Source: Bacillota bacterium
GTDB taxonomy: Bacteria > Bacillota > Clostridia > DSM-8532
Assembly (NCBI GenBank): GCA_023459915.1
Contig: JAEWSN010000207.1
Location: 34,223-98,222, forward strand
Length of the DNA stretch: 64,000 nt
Direction of reading: 5' to 3'
Under the pieces are notes generated by a model. It was not told the DNA's origin and made no database searches. It worked only from the letters and a program-made list of their open reading frames with translations. The translations under genes were made by a program, and so were the position numbers. This document shows, one piece after another, positions 1 to 8,020 of this stretch (its first letter is position 1; every line of letters starts with the position of its first letter).

Positions 1-1
1 G

Positions 2-373
2 CTCAGCGGCAACGTGGCTTTTGTGGGTGTCGCCATTGTTTTCATCATCCTTGTGCTGCTCATCGGTGTCATCGGAATCATGAAGCTCGTGTTTGTCCGC
101 AAACCGAAGCAGTCACCTCCTTCCGGCCGGGTGGACACGGAGTCCGACGCCGTATATGCGGCCGGCGAAGAGGAAGCCCCGGATGTCGTCACCCCCATCG
201 TGGAGCATGCCGGGAATGAGGATGAGGAAACCGTCGCCGCCATCATGGCCGCCATCACCGCGTTCATGGGCCAGGGCAATGGCTTCCGCCTGCGGTCCAT
301 CCGCCGGGCCGGCCGCAACAGTCCTTCCTGGAACCTGTCGGGCCGTGACGAATATCTGGCCACCCGCTTGTAA
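2..373 (+). CDS. OadG-family subunit of a Na+-translocating decarboxylase (5' end outside window)
   Basis: This reading frame is already open at the left edge, so the true start lies upstream. About 123 residues remain. One hydrophobic segment near the N-terminus (VGVAIVFIILVLLIGVIGIM) is followed by a charged, Pro/Glu-rich stretch and a C-terminal tail ETVAAIMAAITAFMG...RNSPSWNLSGRDEYL. That tail, with its Ala/Ile-rich helix and SxW motif, is typical of OadG-type gamma/delta subunits that anchor biotin-dependent decarboxylase complexes to the membrane. The neighbouring oadB supports the call. The substrate (oxaloacetate, methylmalonyl-CoA or glutaconyl-CoA) cannot be read here because the carboxyltransferase subunit lies outside the window. 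Confidence 0.8.
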   Translation, partial: LSGNVAFVGVAIVFIILVLLIGVIGIMKLVFVRKPKQSPPSGRVDTESDAVYAAGEEEAPDVVTPIVEHAGNEDEETVAAIMAAITAFMGQGNGFRLRSIRRAGRNSPSWNLSGRDEYLATRL

Positions 374-462
374 TCTCCAGCCATTTCCGTTCATCCCACG
401 CGCTTGTCATCGCAGTCTGCTCAATGCAGTGAGTGAACTTCGCAACGAAAGGAATGACTCAC

Positions 463-1659
463 ATGTTAAACGCTTTTTTTGAATCCATTGGAGAAATGGC
501 GGCCGCCTCCGGTCTGGCCAACATGTCCATCCTTCACTTCTTCATGATCGCGCTGGCCTGCTTCTTCCTGTATCTGGCCATCGCCAAGGGCTTCGAACCC
601 CTGCTGCTCATCCCCATCGCCTTCGGCATGCTGCTGGCCAACCTGCCGCTGGGCAACATGATGCATCCCGAAACCTGGGATCACATCAAGGAGCTGCAAT
701 TCCACGACCTGTTCGACGGTGCGAAGTTCGGATTGCTCGATCTGCTGTACCTCGGCGTCAAGCTCGGCGTGTACCCTCCGCTGATCTTCCTCGGCATCGG
801 TGCCATGACAGACTTCGGTCCGCTGATTGCCAACCCCAAGAGCCTGTTGCTTGGCGCGGCGGCCCAGATTGGCATTTTCGTCACCTTTTTCGGCGCCATC
901 ATGCTGGGCTTCACCCCGCAGGAGGCCGGTTCCATCGCCATCATCGGTGGCGCGGACGGTCCCACGGCCATCTTCACCACCACCAAGCTCGCACCGCATC
1001 TGCTGGGGCCCATCGCATTGGCCGCCTATTCCTACATGGCGCTGGTGCCGGTCATTCAGCCGCCCATCATGAAGCTGCTGACCACCAAAAAGGAACGCGT
1101 GGTGGTCATGGAACAGCTCCGCCCCGTTTCCAAGACAGAAAAGATTGTGTTCCCCATCATCGTGGCCGCCATCGTTTCTTTGATTATCCCGGATGCCACC
1201 CCGCTGGTCGGCATGCTGATGCTGGGCAACCTGTTCAAGGAAGCCGGCGTGGTGAACCGCTTGTCCGACACCGCGCAAAACGCCCTCATCAACATCGTCA
1301 CCATCTTCCTGGGTGTCTCCGTCGGTGCCACCGCCTCGGCCGACAAGCTCAACCAACCCGGGTTCGGCCTGATGGCACTGAAGATCATTGTGCTGGGCAT
1401 GGCCGCGTTTGCTGTCAGTACCGCAACAGGCACGTTCTTTGGCAAAGTCATGTACTGGATCACCGGCGGCAAGGTCAATCCGCTCATCGGTTCCGCCGGT
1501 GTGTCCGCCGTTCCCATGGCGGCACGCGTCTCCCAGAAGGTGGGCCAGGAGTACAACCCCAGCAACTTCCTGCTCATGCACGCCATGGGCCCGAATGTGG
1601 CGGGCGTCATCGGCTCCGCTGTCGCGGCCGGCGTGCTCATCTCCATGCTGGGACAGTAA
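463..1659 (+). CDS. oadB: Na+-transporting decarboxylase beta subunit (OadB family)
   Basis: The 398-residue membrane protein matches the beta subunit that decarboxylates carboxybiotin and pumps Na+ out of the cell. The family motif GGADGPTAIF is present, with the expected Na+-pathway Asp at about residue 165. So are the re-entrant PPLIFLGIGAMTDFGP segment and a C-terminal SAGVSAVPMAARVSQK segment. About ten hydrophobic spans fit the usual size of 375-430 residues. I chose the ATG at 463 because AAAGGA (448-453) lies 9 nt upstream; the in-frame ATG at 454 and GTG at 433 are placed too close to it or before it. It follows the oadG-like gene by about 90 nt and ends before a strong hairpin terminator, so it closes a decarboxylase operon that starts outside the window. 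Confidence 0.95.
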   Translation: MLNAFFESIGEMAAASGLANMSILHFFMIALACFFLYLAIAKGFEPLLLIPIAFGMLLANLPLGNMMHPETWDHIKELQFHDLFDGAKFGLLDLLYLGVKLGVYPPLIFLGIGAMTDFGPLIANPKSLLLGAAAQIGIFVTFFGAIMLGFTPQEAGSIAIIGGADGPTAIFTTTKLAPHLLGPIALAAYSYMALVPVIQPPIMKLLTTKKERVVVMEQLRPVSKTEKIVFPIIVAAIVSLIIPDATPLVGMLMLGNLFKEAGVVNRLSDTAQNALINIVTIFLGVSVGATASADKLNQPGFGLMALKIIVLGMAAFAVSTATGTFFGKVMYWITGGKVNPLIGSAGVSAVPMAARVSQKVGQEYNPSNFLLMHAMGPNVAGVIGSAVAAGVLISMLGQ

Positions 1660-1664
1660 CTGCC

Positions 1665-1704
1665 GAATCCATATTCAAGAATCCATATTCAAGAATCCAT
1701 ATTC
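1665..1704. repeat. 14-bp tandem repeat, about 2.9 copies
   Basis: The unit GAATCCATATTCAA is repeated head to tail without mismatches at 1665, 1679 and 1693, directly between the oadB stop codon and its terminator. It is noncoding. It looks like a recent slippage duplication in the 3' untranslated region. Confidence 0.9.
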
Positions 1705-1711
1705 CGCAAGC

Positions 1712-1743
1712 AAAAGGAGTGCTTCCCGCGAAGCACTCCTTTT
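1712..1743 (+). terminator. Intrinsic terminator of the oad operon
   Basis: A perfect 14-bp stem (AAAAGGAGTGCTTC / GAAGCACTCCTTTT) with a 4-nt loop lies about 50 nt after the oadB stop and is followed by T residues. The A-rich left arm means it could also stop transcripts arriving on the minus strand, which is where ftsX ends. Confidence 0.9.
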
Positions 1744-1833
1744 TCACGCCCGGGTTCTTGGACTTGACGGTTACGTGAAACATGGGGTCTGCCTTTTCAA
1801 CGGAAACCAACCCATCCAGGACCTCTCATCCGC

Positions 1834-2742
1834 TTACACCGGTTCCTGTCCCCGATGGTGTTCCCTCGCGGACATCAGCCCCGAAATGGTGCCAACGCCG
1901 GACAGCACCACGCCAGCCCCGGCAAGCATCAGGCCAAGCCGGCTGCCCAGCATGGTGATCTCCGGCATGGGCAGGAAGGGCAGCATGGCTGTTTGCTGCG
2001 CGGGAAGCCACGCGAGTCCGAGGGAGAGCAGGCCCGCCGCCAGCAAGCCGCCGCCGCCGCCGATGAGCACGCCAAACAAAAGGAATGGGGTCGCAATGTG
2101 GCATTCCGGCGCGCCAAGCAGACGCAGGGTACGAATCTGCTCCCGGTTGTGCACCACACCGATGCGGGTGATGTGGGACATGAGCACCACGGTGAACAGG
2201 GAGACCGCGACGCCAAACACCAACCCGGCCAGGCGCAGCGCCCGCTCCACCCCCATCAGCCTGTCCAGAACGTCCCGATTGTCACGAACCAGTTCCACCA
2301 GCGGCATGGCTTCCACGCGCCCCAGGATGGAGGCCAGCGAGTCCAGGGAAATCCGCAGCTCCAGAAAAGATCGGAACGGGTTCTCCTCCAGATGGGCAAG
2401 CATGTCGGCCTGCGCGCCGAGCAAGGTGCCCATGCGGACGCCCGCTTCCTCCGCCGGGATGATGCTGACCTGCGCCACCCCCGGAAGCAGCCGCAGCTGT
2501 TCGGCCACCGATTCCAGTCTGCCGGGCGTGGTTTCTTCCTTGACAAAAACCTGAATCTCCGCCTCTGCCCGAATCAGATCCACCCAGTACGCGCTCAGCC
2601 GCCACCCAATCAGCAACAGTCCCAGGAACAGGAAGACCAGCACGGTGCTGATCAATGAGAGCAGATTGGACACCCGGTTCGTCCAGAACAGGGCGGCCGT
2701 CTCCCGGATGTGATGGACCAGGTTGTCAAGGTGTCGCCGCAT
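1834..2742 (-). CDS. ftsX: FtsX-like permease subunit
   Basis: A 302-residue membrane protein with FtsX architecture: short cytoplasmic N-terminus, first membrane span (LLSLISTVLVFLFLGLLLIG), a large outside domain of about 120 residues (EIQVFVKEETTPGRLESV...), then three C-terminal spans around residues 190-300 with the conserved THNREQIRTLRLLGA-like region (VVHNREQIRTLRLLGA). FtsX with FtsE controls peptidoglycan hydrolases during division or elongation. The ATG at 2742 has AGGAGG 6 nt upstream. A longer frame to 2862 would only read the ftsE repeat array in another phase. The gene overlaps the end of ftsE by 17 nt, so the two are likely translationally coupled. It is the last gene of the operon. 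Confidence 0.88.
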   Translation of the reverse strand: MRRHLDNLVHHIRETAALFWTNRVSNLLSLISTVLVFLFLGLLLIGWRLSAYWVDLIRAEAEIQVFVKEETTPGRLESVAEQLRLLPGVAQVSIIPAEEAGVRMGTLLGAQADMLAHLEENPFRSFLELRISLDSLASILGRVEAMPLVELVRDNRDVLDRLMGVERALRLAGLVFGVAVSLFTVVLMSHITRIGVVHNREQIRTLRLLGAPECHIATPFLLFGVLIGGGGGLLAAGLLSLGLAWLPAQQTAMLPFLPMPEITMLGSRLGLMLAGAGVVLSGVGTISGLMSAREHHRGQEPV

Positions 2743-3583
2743 GTGCCGCCTCCTGTTCCGCAGAAGTCTGGTGATCTGCAGAAGCCTGTTGATCTGCAGA
2801 AGCCAGTTGATCTGCAGAAGCCAGTTGATTTGCAGACGCCCGTTGATCCATCCCGAAGGCATGCGCCGCCACCAGCACGCCGGCTTCGAGCCGCAGCGCG
2901 AAATCCGGCTCGACGGGCGCGATGAGATGCGTCGCGTGCGTGGTGATGACCACGGTCGTCTGCCGGTCCCGGAAGGATGCCAGCAGGTGCAGGATGTTCA
3001 GCGCGTTTTCCTGGTCCAGGTTGCCGGTTGGCTCGTCTGCCAGGATGAGCGCCGGCTTTCTCGCGACAGCCCGCGCAATGGCAACCCGTTGGCGCTCCCC
3101 CCAGGAGAGCCGATCCACAGGGGTCCGCGCCTTGTCGGAGAGCCCCACGCGCGACAGCACGTCGAGCGCCTCCTGACGCAGCTGCCCGGAGCAGGAGGGC
3201 AGGAACCGGCTGCCGGACATGACATTTTCCAGCGCGGTGCGTCCCGGAATGAGTCTGAACGCCTGAAACACCGGACCGACGGATTGCCGCAGTCGCCGCA
3301 CCTCGGCATGGCCGGCCCGCCCCATGTCGAGGCCCAGGACGTGAAGTGTGCCCTCCGTCGGTTGCACCATGCCCATGAACAGCCGAAGCAGGGAGGTTTT
3401 TCCCGACCCGCTGGCGCCGGTGAGAAAAGTGAGCGAACCGACCGGTATCTGCAGATCCGCAGGCATCAGGGCCACTGTCCCATCCGGATACCGCAGGGAA
3501 AGGCCATGTGCCGCGATCGCCACTGCAGGCCGTGCGGCTGACGTCTCCTCGGGTCTTCGGGGGGTCTCCCGCTCATGTCTCAT
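2726..3583 (-). CDS. ftsE: FtsE-like ABC transporter ATPase
   Basis: A 285-residue ATPase with Walker A GASGSGKTS, Q-loop region GPVFQAFRLI, Walker B LILADEPTGNLD and H-loop VITTH. The signature is LSWGERQR rather than the usual LSGGEQQR, a change at the third position. It pairs with FtsX to power conformational control of cell-wall hydrolases. After the ATPase core the protein carries an unusual C-terminal tail of repeated hexapeptides (ASADQL variants), encoded by an 18-bp tandem array just before the stop. A long 28-residue N-terminal extension also precedes the first beta strand. AGGAGG at 3595-3600 lies 11 nt before the ATG. It is downstream of the coiled-coil gene. Confidence 0.88.
   Translation of the reverse strand: MRHERETPRRPEETSAARPAVAIAAHGLSLRYPDGTVALMPADLQIPVGSLTFLTGASGSGKTSLLRLFMGMVQPTEGTLHVLGLDMGRAGHAEVRRLRQSVGPVFQAFRLIPGRTALENVMSGSRFLPSCSGQLRQEALDVLSRVGLSDKARTPVDRLSWGERQRVAIARAVARKPALILADEPTGNLDQENALNILHLLASFRDRQTTVVITTHATHLIAPVEPDFALRLEAGVLVAAHAFGMDQRASANQLASADQLASADQQASADHQTSAEQEAAHAATP
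2766..2849. repeat. 18-bp tandem array in the 3' end of ftsE
   Basis: Four full units and one partial unit of an 18-bp sequence (plus-strand consensus GCCAGTTGATCTGCAGAA) start at 2766, 2784, 2802, 2820 and 2838. Each unit adds six residues (ASADQL-like) to the FtsE C-terminus. The array lies 24 nt upstream of the ftsX start and 12 nt upstream of its ribosome binding site. Confidence 0.9.
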
Positions 3584-3658
3584 GAATTCCCTGACCTCCT
3601 GTCTTTTGATGTGCGGTGGGCTGTCCCACCTTGTTGCGGTGGGTTGTCCACGGCCTGT

Positions 3659-4807
3659 TCACCATGCCGCCATCCGGATGGACAAGGCGAGCACGCCCGC
3701 TGCCGGAACCGCCCGCGCGATGGTTGTGCCCATCAGGATGGGCTCGAGCTTGAAGGCCAGCTCACCATTTCGGGACAGATCCGCCAGTTGCGCCTCCGTC
3801 AGGATCAGCCCGCCCTGCGTGCCCGAAACCGGCCGATAAACCAGCGTGACCCCATCCTCGATTTCAAACCGGCCCAGTAAAAGCAGTTGTGCCTCCGGCA
3901 CTTCCAGGACAATGCCTTCGGGCGTGAATCCGAATGCCAGCGGCGGCAGCCCTTCCGCGCTGTCGAGGATCTCCTGGAAACGCGCCTCCCGCAGGACGGC
4001 CGTGATGCCGGAAAGGCCAAAGGACATCTCAAGCGCGTCCTCGGGAAACCCACCCGCCGCAATCACTTCGGCAAACCCCTTGGTCAGCGCGGGGAACACC
4101 GTCATGGCCTGTGCCCAGGTTTCCGCCAACTCGGCCAGCATGGCCTCATAGCGGTCCCTGTCCGCCCGAAGGGAGGCCAGGGACGTTTCCAGCTCCGTCT
4201 TTTTCGTTTGCCGCTCCGCCAGGGCTGTCGACAGCTGTTGTTCCTTTTGCGCGACGTCCTCCAGGGTGTCGCGCAGCCGCGCCTCCCCTGCCGCAAGGGC
4301 TGCCTCCGTGGCCTCCAGGTCTGCCAGCAGGGAGGCGAAGTCCCGATCCAGCTGGCGCATCGCCGACAGACGCCGCAAAAAAACCGACAGGCTTTCCGAT
4401 GTGAGCAGCAGCTCCAGCCTGGATCCGGGCCCGGCGGTTTGCCAGGACGCCAGCATCCCGGCCAGGGCTGTCCGGTATTCCTCATGGCGCAGGCCCACGG
4501 CAGCCTGCTCCTGCAGAAGCTGTCCGCGTTCGCGCAGCAGCGCTGTCCGCTCCGCTTCCAGCACAGCGGCTTCCGCCTGCTTTCGATCCATGTCCAGCTG
4601 CAGCGCGCGCAACTGCGCCAGTAGGGCATCCTCCTGCGCCGTGATTTGTGCCGAAGCCTCCTGGGGGGACAGCTCGGCGGGCGTTCCCATGCCCAGCAGA
4701 ACCGGCAGCAGCAGGAACAGCGCCGCCAGCCGGAGGATCGGATGCATCTGCTGCCGGGCAAAACGGGGGGAAGTAACCCGCGACGTCAGTCGCTTCGTCG
4801 GACTCAT
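3659..4807 (-). CDS. Secreted coiled-coil protein, probable FtsEX partner without a visible hydrolase domain
   Basis: The 382-residue product has an N-terminal hydrophobic export signal (about residues 21-41, LAALFLLLPVLLGMG). A long coiled coil rich in Ala, Glu, Leu and Arg follows (about 50-240). A globular C-terminal region of about 140 residues has no M23/LytM, CHAP or NlpC/P60 motif that I can see. The arrangement recalls EnvC and PcsB, where a coiled coil binds the FtsX outer loop, but there the C-terminus is a hydrolase or an activator. Its start ATG overlaps the stop of the HAD gene (ATGA, 4804-4807), and ftsE follows after 75 nt. I infer an envelope role through FtsEX; the exact function of the C-terminal region is unknown. 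Confidence 0.65.
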   Translation of the reverse strand: MSPTKRLTSRVTSPRFARQQMHPILRLAALFLLLPVLLGMGTPAELSPQEASAQITAQEDALLAQLRALQLDMDRKQAEAAVLEAERTALLRERGQLLQEQAAVGLRHEEYRTALAGMLASWQTAGPGSRLELLLTSESLSVFLRRLSAMRQLDRDFASLLADLEATEAALAAGEARLRDTLEDVAQKEQQLSTALAERQTKKTELETSLASLRADRDRYEAMLAELAETWAQAMTVFPALTKGFAEVIAAGGFPEDALEMSFGLSGITAVLREARFQEILDSAEGLPPLAFGFTPEGIVLEVPEAQLLLLGRFEIEDGVTLVYRPVSGTQGGLILTEAQLADLSRNGELAFKLEPILMGTTIARAVPAAGVLALSIRMAAW

Positions 4808-5502
4808 CGGGCCGCACCGTCTTCATTCAGTGAATCGAGCCGGGTAACAAGATCGGCGGTTTTCAGGACCACCGTGTCAGCGCCCGCTTCCGTGAGCCGT
4901 TCCGGCGGGAAGGAGGTGGCCACCGCCACACAGCGCATGTCCGCCGCGCGCGCCGCCTGCACGCCCGACAACGCGTCCTCCACCACCACACAGGCCTGGG
5001 GCGGAACGCCGAGCCGTTCGGCCGCCAGCAAAAAAATGTCCGGTTCCGGCTTCTTGCGCGCCACATCCTCACCGCTGCACAACACATCGAACAGCGACGG
5101 GTCAATGCCGGCGGCCGGCAGGTTCGCGCGCACCTTCACCGCATCCGCGCTGCTGGCCACGGCGGTCTTGAGGCCCCGCTCCCGCAGCGCGGCGAGCAAC
5201 GCCGGGATGCCCGGATAGGTCCCGATTTCCGCATCCACAATCTTCAGATAGATTTCGTAGGTGCGCCGTTTCATTTCCAGCTGATAGGTCACACCATGCT
5301 GCTGTGCCACGCCGCCGATAAAACGATCCTCCCCCATGCCGGTAAAGGGATGAAAATCCTCCGCCGCCGCCTGCACCCCGTATTCCGCCAGCGCCAGCAT
5401 GGCTGCCTTGGTGATGACGGGTTCCGAGTCCACGAGCACCCCGTCCATATCAAAAATGACCGCCTGCACGTCCCTGCCGTCCGGGCTTTTCCACCTTTTC
5501 AT
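4804..5502 (-). CDS. HAD-superfamily phosphatase (beta-phosphoglucomutase-like)
   Basis: A 232-residue soluble hydrolase. Motif I FDMDGVLVDSEP (D18, D20) gives the nucleophile and acid/base, motif II is VASSADAVK, motif III Lys lies in KKPEPD, and motif IV is VVEDALSGV. The helical cap between residues about 35 and 100 is type C1, as in beta-phosphoglucomutase, phosphoglycolate phosphatase and similar sugar-phosphate phosphatases. The substrate cannot be deduced. GGAGG (5511-5515) lies 8 nt before the chosen ATG at 5502; longer frames extend into the divergent promoter region. It is the first gene of the operon with the coiled-coil protein, ftsE and ftsX, although a functional link with cell-wall control is not obvious. 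Confidence 0.88.
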   Translation of the reverse strand: MKRWKSPDGRDVQAVIFDMDGVLVDSEPVITKAAMLALAEYGVQAAAEDFHPFTGMGEDRFIGGVAQQHGVTYQLEMKRRTYEIYLKIVDAEIGTYPGIPALLAALRERGLKTAVASSADAVKVRANLPAAGIDPSLFDVLCSGEDVARKKPEPDIFLLAAERLGVPPQACVVVEDALSGVQAARAADMRCVAVATSFPPERLTEAGADTVVLKTADLVTRLDSLNEDGAAR

Positions 5503-5546
5503 CCTGTCCACCTCCGAAGCCGGGTTTCCCAAATGGGTTCCATCAC

Positions 5547-5574
5547 ATCGTACCACAGAATGCGCGTGCGTCAT
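5547..5574 (-). promoter_or_regulatory. Possible sigma-A promoter for the HAD-ftsEX operon
   Basis: On the minus strand, ATGACG (-35-like, 5574-5569) and TACGAT (-10, 5552-5547) are separated by 16 nt, about 45 nt before the HAD start codon. The -10 is good; the -35 matches four of six consensus bases. Confidence 0.45.
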
Positions 5575-5689
5575 CCTGCTTTCTGTCACTTCCCGCACGG
5601 GCCCCGCGCAGGACATGCCGGATTCCTGTAGGCTTGCCGGAAGCCGGGATGGTATACTGGTGGTGACAACACACAAAGGGGAGGCGCCC

Positions 5690-6490
5690 ATGAAATCACC
5701 ACTGGAAATCCATCTGGAACAGGAACTGTTCAACATGCTCAATGGCGCGGCGCTGGACATCGCGCGCATCCTTTGCAATGACGAGGAAATCCACACCTAT
5801 CAGGAGCTCGCCAACACGGTCTCCATCAAGCGGCTGGGTTTCAATGATCACGGCCCCGTACACATGCGCAAGGTGGCCATCAATGCCATGCGCATGTTCA
5901 ACCTGCTCATGGAGGCCGGCATCCGGCCGAGCCTGGTCAAGGAAGACATTGGAACGGAGACGGACAGCCGCATTGCGGTGCTGCTGGCCGCCTTCCTGCA
6001 CGACATCGGCATGTCCATTGGCCGGCAGAGCCATGAGATGAGTTCCTTCATCCTGGCCAATCCCCTGATGGAACGCGTCCTCAAAAGCATTTTCCCCGAC
6101 GAGGCCGCGCGCTGGATCGCCATCAAGACCGTGGCGCTCGAAGGGATCATGGGCCACATGACCCATCACGCCATCCACACGCTCGAGGCGGGCATCATCC
6201 TCATTGCGGACGGCTGCGACATGGAAAAGGGACGCGCGCGCATCCCGATGCTGCTCAACCAGCAGTCACGGGTGGGCGACATCCATAAGTATTCCTCCGC
6301 GTCCGTTGAAAGGGTCACCATAGAAAAGGGTGAGGAAAAACCGCTGAAAATCACCGTGGAGATGTCCGCCTCGGTGGGCTTCTTCCAGGTGGAGGAGGTG
6401 CTCATCAGCAAAATCATGGCCAGCACCGTAAAAAAACATATTGAACTGTACGCGTTTGTCAGCGGACGTGACGTGAAGCGGTATATATAG
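5690..6490 (+). CDS. HD-domain phosphohydrolase-like protein
   Basis: A 266-residue soluble protein with an HD-type metal-binding core: H58 in GPVHMRKV, H104-D105 in AAFLHDIGMSIGR, and a further Asp in LIADGCDMEKGRARI. The conserved spacing and the LIADGCDM...GR region resemble stand-alone HD proteins that may act on nucleotides or phosphoesters; the substrate is not evident. The C-terminal 70 residues look like a small regulatory or dimerisation domain. The ATG at 5690 is preceded by AAAGGGGAGG at 5675-5684. A TATACT box lies at 5653-5658 without a convincing -35. It is transcribed divergently from the HAD-ftsEX operon and ends 12 nt before the converging channel gene. Confidence 0.75.
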   Translation: MKSPLEIHLEQELFNMLNGAALDIARILCNDEEIHTYQELANTVSIKRLGFNDHGPVHMRKVAINAMRMFNLLMEAGIRPSLVKEDIGTETDSRIAVLLAAFLHDIGMSIGRQSHEMSSFILANPLMERVLKSIFPDEAARWIAIKTVALEGIMGHMTHHAIHTLEAGIILIADGCDMEKGRARIPMLLNQQSRVGDIHKYSSASVERVTIEKGEEKPLKITVEMSASVGFFQVEEVLISKIMASTVKKHIELYAFVSGRDVKRYI

Positions 6491-6502
6491 TCTTGAGCCG
6501 CC

Positions 6503-7657
6503 TCAGGAAATGGTTTTCACGAAAACGGTCCGGGTTGGATAGGCAAAATCGATGCCTTCTGACTCGAATTTTTCCTTGATGTCCAGGTTCACTTGCTGCC
6601 GGATGTCCATGTACACCAAATACTCGCTGGTTTCAATGAAGAACACAATCTCGTACTGCAGCGCGGAATCACCGTATGTGACAAAATGGGCCCGGTCAAA
6701 GGTGGCTGTTTCCTGCGCCGAGATGATCTCCGCAATCCAGCCGGGTATCTGCCTCAGTTTTTCGGTTGGGGTTTCATAGGCGACGCCTACCGTGAAGACA
6801 ACACGCCGGCGCTGCAGCCGCTTGAAATTCCGGATGCGGGCGGAGGTGAGATCCGTATTGGGCAGGACAATCTGCTCGCCGCCGATGCTGCGGATGCGGG
6901 ATGTCTTGATGCCGATTTTCTCCACGGAACCCATGTGCTCGCCCACACTGATGAAGTCTCCCAGCTCAAAGGGCCGGTCAAAGAAAATCACCAGGCCGCT
7001 GAACAGGTCCCCCAGCACGGTCTGCGCGGCCAGCGCGATGGCAATGCCGCCGATGCCGAGGCCGGCCAGCAGCGTGGACACATTCACGCCAAAATTGTCG
7101 AGGATGAGCACCAGCGCCAGCACCCACACGGCCAGCCGCACCAGAAAATTCACCGTGCGCAGGGCATGCACCCGTGCGGCGTCCTCCTCACGGGCCGCCA
7201 TCATCCGCGACATCACATACTGGTAAACGCCCAGCAGCAGGCTGACAGAGGCCAGCACCAGCAGCACCGACATCAGCCCGTTGACAACGGGTTCCAGTTT
7301 TTCACCCCAGCCGGGGATTTGGAATGACAGGTAAATCACCAGGCTGACAAGGAAAAACCGCATTTTGCGCTCGAACTTGTCCAAGGCATTCGAGACGGTG
7401 GCGGACAGCGCGGCGCCCGCTGAAAGCCCGATCTGCGGCGCCTGCGTCGTCTCCGGGGCGGACGCCTCCGTGGCTGCAGCCTTGTCGACGGCCGCCGCCT
7501 CGCGGGCCCTGGCAAACCGCCGAAGAATGGGCCGCAATACAAACCGGTGTGCCAGCAACACCACAAGCAATCCGCCAATCAGCACCGCCGCGGCGGTCAG
7601 CCAGACGGCCATTGTGTTGTTCATCACTTCCAATTGCATCCATTTCAAATCCGGCAT
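6503..7657 (-). CDS. MscS-family mechanosensitive channel
   Basis: A 384-residue protein. A first membrane span (about 15-35), a cytoplasmic Ala-rich linker and two more spans lead into the MscS pore helix and beta-domain signature: LLAGLGIGGIAIALAAQTVLGD, then FSGLVIFFDRPFELGDFI and the PNTDLTSARIRNFKR loop. These channels release solutes upon hypo-osmotic shock. The soluble vestibule domain runs to the C-terminus. The start at 7657 has an AGGAG box upstream. The protein is longer at the N-terminus than E. coli MscS (286 residues), as in many YnaI/YkuT-like homologues. Confidence 0.92.
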   Translation of the reverse strand: MPDLKWMQLEVMNNTMAVWLTAAAVLIGGLLVVLLAHRFVLRPILRRFARAREAAAVDKAAATEASAPETTQAPQIGLSAGAALSATVSNALDKFERKMRFFLVSLVIYLSFQIPGWGEKLEPVVNGLMSVLLVLASVSLLLGVYQYVMSRMMAAREEDAARVHALRTVNFLVRLAVWVLALVLILDNFGVNVSTLLAGLGIGGIAIALAAQTVLGDLFSGLVIFFDRPFELGDFISVGEHMGSVEKIGIKTSRIRSIGGEQIVLPNTDLTSARIRNFKRLQRRRVVFTVGVAYETPTEKLRQIPGWIAEIISAQETATFDRAHFVTYGDSALQYEIVFFIETSEYLVYMDIRQQVNLDIKEKFESEGIDFAYPTRTVFVKTIS

Positions 7658-8020
7658 GTGCGTCTCCTGTCCCTTTTCATCCGTTGTGGATATTTTACCG
7701 CCACCGCAATAACGACCGGGATCATATCCGGGGTCATATAGAGTGTACCGGGATTTGCCCAACCCTGCAATCCGCACGCACACCGGCCGTCGAAGACATC
7801 CGGAACGGCCGCCCGCTCAAGGATCCGGCCCGATCCCCCCACGAGGGAAACCGGAAGGGCTTCCCGTCCGGCGCACGGGGCGGTATGATAGATGGCAATG
7901 GCGTCCGTTGATCCGGGGCGGCTGTCACGCAAGCCACGGCCCCTACCGGTTCCAAGCCCAATCAAGCGGTGACGGATACCCTACATTCGGCGCCATCACA
8001 CAGGCAGCAGGGAGGACAAG
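7658..8020. other. Intergenic region between divergent genes, no gene seen
   Basis: This 363-nt gap separates the MscS start (minus) from the threonine aldolase start (plus). It should hold both promoters, but I found no clean -35/-10 pair. A two-part imperfect hairpin occupies 7915-7943 (GGGGC/GCCCC outside, GGCT/AGCC inside), and GGAAGGGCTTCC at about 7851 is a short palindrome. No riboswitch class that I know fits. No convincing coding frame with a ribosome binding site is present. Confidence 0.5.

Noticed and set aside
1834..2862. Longer FtsX with a repeated INWLLQ N-terminus
   Set aside because: Those residues are the ftsE repeat array read in another frame. A good ribosome binding site supports the start at 2742.
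7658..8020. Possible riboswitch or small RNA ahead of the threonine aldolase gene
   Set aside because: Only an imperfect hairpin is visible. No glycine, SAM, T-box or other known core motif could be matched.
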